64,000 nt of DNA from Embiotoca jacksoni (Eukaryota > Chordata > Actinopteri > Embiotocidae): assembly GCA_022577435.1 (NCBI GenBank), contig JAKOON010000006.1:15045501-15109500 (forward strand), written 5' to 3'. Below the pieces are notes generated by a model. It made no database searches, had not been told where the DNA came from, and saw only the letters and a program-made list of their open reading frames with translations. The position numbers and the translations under genes were made by a program. This document shows, in pieces, positions 57,065 to 64,000 of this stretch (positions are counted from its first letter, which is position 1; every line of letters starts with the position of its first letter).

Positions 57065-59108
57065 GTGACTCGTGTTTAATAATCCAGGAACAGGTTTCAG
57101 GTTTGTTTTTTGTTTTTTTAGGTTTGAAAACAACCGCAGAAGCTCTGGGACTCGCGGTGCAATTTTAAAATCTCTGCATCAAAGCTGGTAGATTGTTGCC
57201 ATGGTGATGCTTAGCCGCAGCGATTTATCTTGTCAGGAAAGAAAACTCAGGTGGTCGTTTTAAAACAGTCCTGTATGATGAGCTATCTTGCTCAAACACT
57301 GGATCGTAGACATGATAAATAGCCTTACATTGCTGTTTGATGGTGTACGTGGCCCGGAGAGTTCCCGTCGGTGTTAGCCGAGAGTCAACTTGTCAACACA
57401 CCGGCAAACCTGTAAAATGATTAATAAAAAAAATAAAAATAATAATAATAATAACTTTCGACCTCGGCAAATTATTAACAATAAGGTAATGTCTTATTAG
57501 CTTGCAGTGTATTTCATAATGTCTTTAACTGAAGTAAAAACCTGAACAAAGAATATAACTTCAAAGATATTATATTTCACATAAAAAACCTCTTAATATT
57601 GATTCTTCTTGACTTTAATACTGAAGGAAAATCCTCTTATTAGCTTAGCTTATTTTTAGCCCCACCAGCAGAATTGTTACAGCGCCGTCAGCCGTGAAAT
57701 GATTTCACCTTTTTGGTCCGGATCTCTAATATTTCAGCAGCGTTCAGGATCCCCAATGGATGAATCTTAAATGGCTTTGATGATTTTCTGACTTTCCCTG
57801 GAGCTGTAGTCCTACTTAAGTTGGAAGCAAATTACCGAATACAAGCATCGTGCTCACCAAATACCTACAAAACTAATGACATTAACAACTGTGCAATGTT
57901 AGCACACTAACCACTAAATTAAAATTGTAAACATTGTAAACACCATCACGTTAATATCGTCACTATTCAGAGCACGTTAGGATTTAGCCGACAGCCTTGC
58001 CGATGCGGTAGCACAGCTGTCAACAAGTCTGTTAGTCTAAGTTTGACGTTAATAACCAAAAGGAATTGACTCTTCTTCTGTAGTCCTACTCTTTCTCCAT
58101 TTTGGTGCTACATACAAGATGCGACACAAAGATTTTAGGCAATTTAAGCTTTACATTTACTTTATATCAAACTTCACATACTCCTATCAGTCTTTCTTGG
58201 GCTAACCAAAGCTTTGATGACTATAACTCATTGGAAATGTTCTCGCTACTGTTAAATTTGCCCTCAAATCTTGTGTCGGTTTTTTTTGTGTGACTAACAA
58301 GTCCAAAAATGTAAACATTTAGTGGGCTGTAATTCATAATACAGAAAGGCAGCAAATATTTACATTTGAGAAGCTCAAACCAGATTATGATTGGCGCTTG
58401 TCATATGCTGTATGAAATTAAACAACGGATTTATCAAAACTGCTGATTCATTTTTTTTTTTTTTTTTTTTTTTTTAGTCATTTCAGGACTACGATGTAAA
58501 AAGCCTCTTGAACCTGTTTGGTCTGTCATCCTGATTTAATCCAGCGTGTTTCTTCCTGTCTCTCTGCTGAACTCTCCAGCTGGGCACCGTGTCGCTGGCA
58601 CTTTTCCGCACTCTCATCGGTTTATACTGTGAAGATGTGATGCTGCAGCTCGTATTCAGGTGAGTGGCGCGCACGCTGACTTATCCCACTTCTGAAGTGT
58701 GGCACATCTAATTGGTTTACAACATGATGAGCTTTTACTCTCTACCTCCCACCGCTGCCATCTGTCTGCTCCTCCTACGACCACCTGTTGGTTTTTCCTA
58801 ACATCCCCTCCCATCTGCCTCTCCAGGTACCTGATCCCCTGTAATCACATGATGTTGAGTCAGAGACGCGTGGTGAGGGAGAGGGACTGCTACTCGGTGT
58901 CAGCAGCCAAGATCCTGGCGTTAACGCCGTCCTGCTGCTCTCCTGATCAAAGCCCCCCGCCCCTCCGACAGCTGGACTCCATCCTCTTTTCCAAGGGTGC
59001 AGAGAGTCCCACCAATTCTGATAGCACAGGTAATGGGGAGAGGACACTTGGAAAATACTGTCTGGTTTATTACCGCTTGGGTCTCAACTTTTGAAGTTTT
59101 TGACATTC

Positions 59109-59185
<77 letters not shown>

Positions 59186-62100
59186 TTATGATGGCAGCTG
59201 CTGAGAACACTGTGACATCGCAACAGTCAGACAGGAGTGGTCAGATTGAACATGCCCCAAAAGTTAACACAAAATGTCATCAGTAATTGTAATTGTGGAC
59301 AGCAACTGGGTGCACACAACAGCAGAAAGAAGTTTCAAAGTTGATTATGAAAGTTTGTAATAATTTGACTTTTGACCTTCGACCTTTGTAGTCTCTTCCA
59401 GTTACAGTGAGTTTGGTTGACCTGGAAATTTGTTTAAAATCTATATACTAGTCTAAATGCTTTTGATTCTTGTCCTGTTTGATTTTATTTTGTGATGTTG
59501 CCATGTTCCCAAATCTCACTAATTAAATTCTGTACAAATGATGATATTTTCATAGACAAGAATGATGCCCAGAATGACCAAAATAACACCCAAGTTGTAT
59601 AAAAACCTGGAACTATACTAGGAGAGTATAGTACAGCTACATTTTACCCAAGTTGAAAGGCACAGGGAAGCACGATGAGTTCAGAAAAATGCCCTCCAAC
59701 CCTTGTTATTTCCCCATGTCAGTAGATGTCCACACTTCTGGGGTATCCTTGTGCCTTAATTGAGCAGTGAAGTTCTGTATGTGCTCCAGATTATTCAAAA
59801 CGAATGGCTGTGTTTGAGGCACATTTATAACTAGCCTTTTGAAATGTTTTTGCTGCTTTCGAATCAGCTGCAAGTGGAATTCATTCAGCACATTTTACTA
59901 TTCATTACCCTTTTTCAGCAGCTGGATAGTATCACTTCAGTAATCATTGTGCAGTCAATACAAACATTGTATAAATAGAGGAATATGTATAATCATTTAC
60001 CGTGGCAGCTATCAGAACTGAAATTATTATATTATATTAAAAAGTTAAATTTATTAATGCTACATTTTCAAATCCTGTTCAGACATATGTCGCACTGTGA
60101 GGTGTAGATCTGCATTTAATTGGGATATGAACATATAACAGGGACGTTTGTGGGTATTTGATCAAAGTGAGATCTCCTGCTGTTTCGCTGTATTACATCA
60201 CTTTACCCCCTGTAGTTATATGGCAAACTCATTAGTTCTGCTCTGTGAGTGCTGCGCTGAAGCGCTGCGCGCCAGCTTTTATCAACATTTGTCATCTGTT
60301 TTTACCAGAGGAAAAAAAGAGCTTCTCAGAAGAGGATGACGGCTCAGGTAACTCCTGCACCATCGGGTCAGAAATCTACCTAGATGTCAGTTATCTTCAT
60401 TACCTCTACGATGCCCGTCTGAGCATCAGCAGCTGCACACGGGCCTGCCAGGTCTGGTCGGCTCTGTACGACGGCGAGGACCCACCTCCTGAGAAGTACC
60501 AGCCGGGCGTCCTCGAGGAGCCGGGCCTGAAGAGTCGGCCGACCCAGATGGCTCTCAAGAGGGTCCCGCAGCCGCTGGCGCCGCACCCTCGACCCCGCCT
60601 GCCGCCGAGTTCAGGGCCGCCCTCCGTCAACCAGCTGGAGCTGGAGTGGGATGATACTTATGATGCGTGCCTGGTGCAGACTGCTGAGGCTCCTGCAGAG
60701 AGCAAACCTCTGCAGAAGCCTCCTGCTAATCCCCCAAAGCACATCCAGGAGATGAGGAGAACAGCCATCATGTTGGTTAAAGGCTCATACATTGAGGAAA
60801 ATGAGTTCCAGGATGATGCCATTGTGTATGATCTTGTTGCCAAGAAAGACGCCAGAGATTTAGAGCGCACAAAGTGTAAACCCAATGGTTCACAATCAGA
60901 AGAAACCCAGCCCGACTCGGCAGACGTTCCCCTTAAAAACGGCCTCGGTCTAACACTTCCAACCTCTGTGATGGCTGATAGCGGCAAGAATGGCTTAGAC
61001 ATAAAGGCCAAAGGTCAGACAGTTTGTAACGCCAACCTCCAAAACACGACTGCTGTTGAGACTGGTGACGATCTACTGGCTCAGTACGAGGAGCTCATTC
61101 GTACTTTGGACACAGAAGCGGGTGGAAAACAGGTGAAAGCTGACGCAGAGACGAACAAGCCTGTCGCACCCACGCAGGAGGAGGACGATGATGAGGCGGA
61201 GATGGATTTCACCTCCTTCTCGGCTGAAACACCAGAGCCAGAGAAACTGCATTCACCGTTCGGGACAATTAATAAGTTTCGCAGCGGGAGTGCGAGTAAA
61301 AGCCATTCAGTGCCTTTTACAGGTGAGTTGAGGAAACTCTTGGCTCCTGCAGAAGTCTCATTACATTCAATTACATTTGGGTAGCACAACTCAAAGATGA
61401 TTTATCTTCTTGCAGGTCCATTTGTCAGTGTGCTGTTATCTCGTCTGGAGAATATGCTCTCTAACTCGCTTCATGTCAACCTGCTGCTGACGGGCATACT
61501 GGCGCAGCTGGCTGCTTACCCTCAGCCTCTGCTGCGCTCTTTCCTCCTCAACACCAACTTGGTTTTCCAGCCGACCGTTCGCTCCCTTTACCAGGTGACA
61601 CAAACAACGTTGAGTCGAGATAGTTTTGTGGTATTACAGAAAGATAATAAATGTAGCTTTGTTCACAAGCAAAATTCAAATGGGAATAAAACTAATTGTT
61701 TTGCACTTTTGAGTCACTTGAAGCGAAGACATCACTTAGATTTCAAGGAGGTTCTAAGCGGAGCTTTAATTACATTGTGTGAATGCAGCAGATGTAAATT
61801 AGGTCTTTCGATTCTTTGCTCTGACGTTTTTCCAGGTTATCGCCACTTTGAAGAACCAGATAGAACAGCAGGCTGCCAGCAGAAAGGACTTCCCAGAGCT
61901 GCTTACTGCTGCCCAACACTGGCTGCTGGCGAGGGACACTTTGTTCGTGGCAACAGGTGACAACTAGGATTTTCTTTTCATATGCCGGCTGGATCTATTA
62001 ACAGTATGAAAAAAAAAAAAAATCAAGAATTTCAAACATTCCTATTCAATTGTAGCTCGAAATCTGAAACAAAATGTGTTTTACTTCACTTCAATCAATG

Positions 62101-63321
62101 CAAAATGTTTAGTTTGACATTTTGGGAGAAGCCGAAAGTGAGACGAGAAGATCGATAGCCCTCTTATGTTTTTGTACAGTAAATATGAAGTGGTGGCCAT
62201 TAGCTGGGTTAGCTTAGCTTAGCATCAAGACGGGCAACGGGAAAGAAGGTAGCCTAGCCAAAGCAATTTGGTAAAAATGTAAGTACTTTTTACACATTTT
62301 CATGTACACATTAAAAACACCAAGATAAAAACAAGCTTTGGAGACCCAGACCCAGGTTAGCCATCTCCGCTATGCTTCCAGTCTTCTTACTAAGTTAAAC
62401 TAACCAGATGCTCGTGGTAGCTTTACACTTCACAAAATTATGAACTTGATTTTTTTTTTAAAGCATATATAATTAGACTCTAGATATCAAATAAATAATT
62501 TTAGTTTACAGTTGGTGGGTGGGAATTATTGGCTTCAGGTTTTTTTTTTTGTATTAGTTATGGGAGATATTTTGGTGGCAAACTGATGATTGGAAAACAA
62601 ACTGCTGTTGTTGACTTCTTTTATCTCATTTGATGTCCAAAAACTGGTTCAAGACATCATTTGCATTCATGATCGGTTGTGTTTGGGCTGCCTTCGGGAA
62701 CCTGAATAAATTCTACTTGATTTTGTTGAGTATCTCTGCAGTTGCGAAACAGCCTCATTCGAGCCCTGGAGCCATAGCCATGTTTTTGAACTCGATTCCC
62801 TCGTTGCTGTCAGAGTTGTACAAGCTACAAGTAAATAGTTGTCGGAAAAATGTTTGTGGAAAGATGAGAGACCACGATGGGAATTTTAAAGGACATTTGT
62901 TTAGTTGGCTAACTGGATCACTCCTTTTTTTTTTTGGTATGTGTTCACACTTTTTTCAGGAAAGCAGATTTGGTTCAAATTTATTATAAATAAAGAAACC
63001 GGTGACAGAAATTTATTCGGGTTCCAAAATGTTTTTAGCACAAACTTGCGCATTTGCAGTATACAGTACAGTATGTCCATTTGCCATGTTGTCCTTGTAA
63101 CTTATTCAGTCTGTCTTTTCTCAGACAAAAACAGCAGCCGAGGCTCCAACCAACCGGAGGGGGGAAGGATCTTGACGAGTTCACCGCCACCAAAACCCAA
63201 AGCCATCTCTATGGATCGAACAGAGGTGTTCGCTACCGTCCTCTACACAGAGTTCCTCAAAGAACTGGCTGCAATCGCACAAGAGCACTCCATCTTATCC
63301 TACATTCCTATGGAAGAGTAG
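46294..63321 (+). CDS. fhip1a: FHIP1A (FAM160A1), FTS-Hook-FHIP complex subunit, 11 coding exons, 998 aa
   Basis: Member of the FHIP (FAM160/RAI16-like) family. The FTS-Hook-FHIP complex couples dynein to endosomal cargo. Coding exons: 46294-46401, 54313-54993, 55820-55978, 56125-56211, 56806-56973, 58580-58659, 58827-59029, 60309-61322, 61416-61594, 61836-61956, 63125-63321. They sum to 2997 nt with all phases joining; the human protein is about 1040 aa. Key matches: AVQNYVEHMLFLLMEEE, MGPILEFVVMENVME, SLRREFTDDMKLEQLKMYEM, LHHKPILRPLMMLLSSCSG, LELFFHTSEDQGATNFLIFS (residues about 60-220), NGFLVPVLAPALHK, EEVMTTTAYLDLFLRS, LIPCNHMMLSQR, VWSALYDGEDP, PPKHIQEMRRTA, then a poorly conserved acidic region and the conserved C-terminal block SLHVNLLLTGILAQLAAYPQ and FLKELAAIAQEHSIL. 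An in-frame TAA at 46270 precedes the ATG; the next ATG at 46297 aligns better with the human start (Met-Val-Ser). Exons 2 and 4 use weaker donors (GTCAGT, GTTGGT). Confidence 0.94.
46436..47239. mobile_element. Non-autonomous hAT element in FHIP1A intron 1
   Basis: An 804-bp element flanked by near-identical 8-bp repeats CCCACAAC (46428-46435) and CCCACGAC (47240-47247), the target duplication size of hAT transposons. Ends read TAGTGGTG on the left and, inverted, CAGGGGTG on the right, followed on both sides by GATA/CATA-rich subterminal sequence (for example ATATCGTCAAGAATATCG), as in hAT elements common in fish. It contains a CA microsatellite and no transposase frame. It begins 35 bp after the exon 1 donor. 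Confidence 0.78.
46694..46748. repeat. (AC)27 microsatellite inside the hAT element
   Basis: Perfect AC repeat of 55 bp within the element at 46436-47239. Confidence 0.97.
47330..47400. repeat. Dispersed teleost repeat (TTAGCTTAGCAT family), copy 3
   Basis: GCAACTAGCTTAGTTTAGCAT, AAAGACCAGAAGCAAGGGG and AAACAGCCTGCCTGG match the family at 18124-18385. It starts about 90 bp after the hAT element. Confidence 0.5.
48717..48739. repeat. Short (CA)n microsatellite
   Basis: CA repeat of 23 bp in FHIP1A intron 1. Confidence 0.95.
50331..50470. repeat. Minisatellite, 20-bp unit, 7 copies
   Basis: Seven head-to-tail copies of the unit CATTRCATCACATGTCAATT, exactly in register. Position 5 alternates A,A,G,A,G,G,G and the last copy has CACG instead of CATG. 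The open frame through it is a by-product of the repeat. Confidence 0.97.
51045..51110. repeat. GC-rich CGG triplet block with hairpin
   Basis: Two short (CGG)n runs. The perfect inverted arms GGTGGACAC (51052-51060) and GTGTCCACC (51075-51083) enclose a CGG-rich 14-nt loop. CpG density is high here compared with the rest of FHIP1A intron 1. Confidence 0.85.
51126..51322. repeat. Minisatellite, 19-20-bp unit, about 10 copies
   Basis: Repeats of TTGTTGTGAGGTAGATAAGG and the shorter variant ending ATGGG or ATAGG. The mixture of 19- and 20-bp units suggests slippage and unequal exchange. Confidence 0.95.
53624..53681. repeat. (GA)29 microsatellite
   Basis: Perfect AG/GA repeat of 58 bp, about 630 bp before FHIP1A exon 2. 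Confidence 0.98.
53702..54020. repeat. Dispersed teleost repeat (CAGCATGCTAACATG family), copy
   Basis: CTAAATGCTATCGTCAGCATGG, TTACCATCTTAGTTAGCATG, GCACTAAACACTAAAGTGCAGC and TTTGGTCACAAACTAAAGTA are characteristic of the same repeat family as 26690-26950. It follows the GA microsatellite directly. Confidence 0.6.
55971..56002 (+). promoter_or_regulatory. Perfect hairpin covering the FHIP1A exon 3 donor
   Basis: Arms TCATTCAGGTGAAC (55971-55984) and GTTCACCTGAATGA (55989-56002) pair perfectly over 14 bp with the 4-nt loop ATGA. The exon/intron junction is at 55978/55979, so the donor GT and the last exon bases are inside the stem. In the pre-mRNA this could hide the site from U1 snRNP. Confidence 0.85.
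56005..56030. repeat. Perfect 26-bp palindrome in FHIP1A intron 3
   Basis: GAGCCTTGTGCGC followed directly by its exact reverse complement, centred on alternating GCGCGC. It starts two bases after the donor hairpin, in an intron of only 146 bp (55979-56124). Confidence 0.97.
57013..57062. repeat. (CA)n microsatellite after FHIP1A exon 5
   Basis: CA repeat with two early CG interruptions, beginning 39 nt downstream of the exon 5 donor (56974). Intronic CA repeats at this position can act as hnRNP L binding sites. Confidence 0.95.
57640..58020. repeat. Diverged dispersed repeat in FHIP1A intron 5
   Basis: AGCCCCACCAGCAG, GATCCCCAATGGATGAATC and later CAATGTTAGCACACTAACC...AACACCATCACG resemble pieces of the family at 26690-26950 and 43855-44040. 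Strongly diverged, boundaries unclear. Confidence 0.35.
59113..59184. repeat. (TA)36 microsatellite
   Basis: Perfect TA repeat of 72 bp, 83 nt downstream of the FHIP1A exon 7 donor. Confidence 0.98.
62160..62430. repeat. Dispersed teleost repeat (TTAGCTTAGCAT family), copy 4
   Basis: GGCCATTAGCTGGGTTAGCTTAGCTTAGCAT, AAGGTAGCCTAGCC and GCTTCCAGTCTTC-ACTAAGTTAAACTAACC are the best preserved copy of this family in the window. It lies in FHIP1A intron 10. Confidence 0.6.
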
Positions 63322-64000
63322 CTGTGTCCCAATACGCCTCTCTTCATATTTTTTGTCCTTTTCAGGCATTACTTGATGAAGAAAAAAATATGGAGTATTT
63401 ATTTTCTGAGCTAAATCATGTTTATTTAAAAAAAAAAAAAAATCTTCATTCTTTGGTAAAGTGTTTTCGCAGCCAAGGAGGAGGTCCAAACTTTGAGCTG
63501 GAAAATGTTAACCTTTTAGCTGAAGCCTGCACCAGCCGATAATCTTCATAGCTCCAGATCCCCCAACCAAAGACTGTGGAGAGACTAACATTATTTGTCA
63601 AACTTCAACCCTTATCTGAACTTAGAGGGTTCTGCCCTTCTTCTGGATGTCTTCTCCAACCAGCTCCAACAACACGAAGATGTCCACTGCTCAGTGTGGT
63701 TCTGAAAAATACTCAGGTGGCCTTTCAGGAGTGTTGTCTCCATGTCATGGGCTTACGTTGAACATCGATTGACTATTACTCTGGTAGCCGACTGACAGCA
63801 GTGCTGGTAACATCACAGAAACACGTCCAATCTTACACTTTGATCTTATGCAACGTTACAAGAATTAAACTTTCTGCAAAACAGGTCAGTCACTTTTGTC
63901 TTTAAACTTCACAAAGTGGTGTTTCCACAAAGTCCTGGTGTGTTTCATGTAGATTGTTTTGGTGTTTTTTTTTTTCTGTGGATTAATGATGGTACCTCAG
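63322..64000 (+). other. FHIP1A 3' UTR and downstream sequence
   Basis: Sequence after the FHIP1A stop. The first plausible poly(A) signal is ATTAAA at 63864-63869, about 540 nt after the stop; the true end may lie beyond the window. The open frames here (for example 63576-63761) are not coding as far as I can see. Confidence 0.55.
63864..63869 (+). terminator. Possible FHIP1A polyadenylation signal ATTAAA
   Basis: ATTAAA is the most common variant hexamer; a T-rich downstream element follows at about 63895-63905. Confidence 0.4.

Noticed and set aside
60658..61389. Minus-strand open frames opposite FHIP1A exon 8
   Set aside because: Shadows of the 1014-nt coding exon.
1..64000. CRISPR arrays, operons, phage or bacterial defence genes
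   Set aside because: Nothing of the kind is visible; the tandem repeats lack unique spacers and the genes are split vertebrate genes.

Overview
This window is nuclear DNA of a ray-finned fish, most likely a percomorph teleost. The evidence is vertebrate-type split genes with GT-AG introns, teleost-like protein sequences, abundant (CA)n and (TA)n microsatellites, and small fish-type mobile elements (a tRNA-derived SINE, TTAA-flanked and hAT-type non-autonomous DNA elements, a solo LTR). I see no bacterial, phage or CRISPR feature, and no gene system that looks new. The interesting material is in the introns and mobile elements.

Four protein genes can be reconstructed by reading exons and checking that every splice phase agrees. 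(1) LRBA, minus strand: only the first coding exon (62 codons, 2079-2264) is here; the rest of the gene lies off the left edge. (2) RPS3A, plus strand, 7230-11373: complete, 6 coding exons, 266 aa, with two SNORD73-type C/D box snoRNAs in introns 2 and 5. (3) SH3D19, minus strand, 29648 down to 12247: complete, 21 coding exons, 1052 aa, five SH3 domains. (4) FHIP1A (FAM160A1), plus strand, 46294-63321: complete, 11 coding exons, 998 aa. As I recall the human 4q31.3 region, LRBA, RPS3A, SH3D19 and FHIP1A have the same order and orientation there, so the block looks like ancient conserved synteny. The genes are not an operon: a vesicle-trafficking BEACH protein, a ribosomal protein, an SH3 adaptor and a dynein-adaptor subunit simply sit side by side.

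Layout: 1-2078 LRBA intron 1; about 2130-3210 GC-rich LRBA promoter; 3211-7130 intergenic with a solo LTR; 7137-11397 RPS3A; 11398-12025 short convergent intergenic gap; 12026-29650 SH3D19; 29650-46290 divergent intergenic region with dispersed repeats and a possible FHIP1A upstream exon near 31.7 kb; 46181-63870 FHIP1A, whose 7.9-kb intron 1 holds a hAT element, minisatellites and a composite repeat; 63322-64000 FHIP1A 3' UTR and downstream sequence.

The most notable observations are a perfect 14-bp stem with a 4-nt loop that buries the 5' splice site of FHIP1A exon 3, followed two bases later by a perfect 26-bp palindrome in the same 146-bp intron; a (TG)29 tract just upstream of a frame-critical SH3D19 acceptor; two SNORD73 copies of which one is decaying; tandem acceptors 11 nt apart in SH3D19; and several mobile elements with visible ends and target-site duplications.
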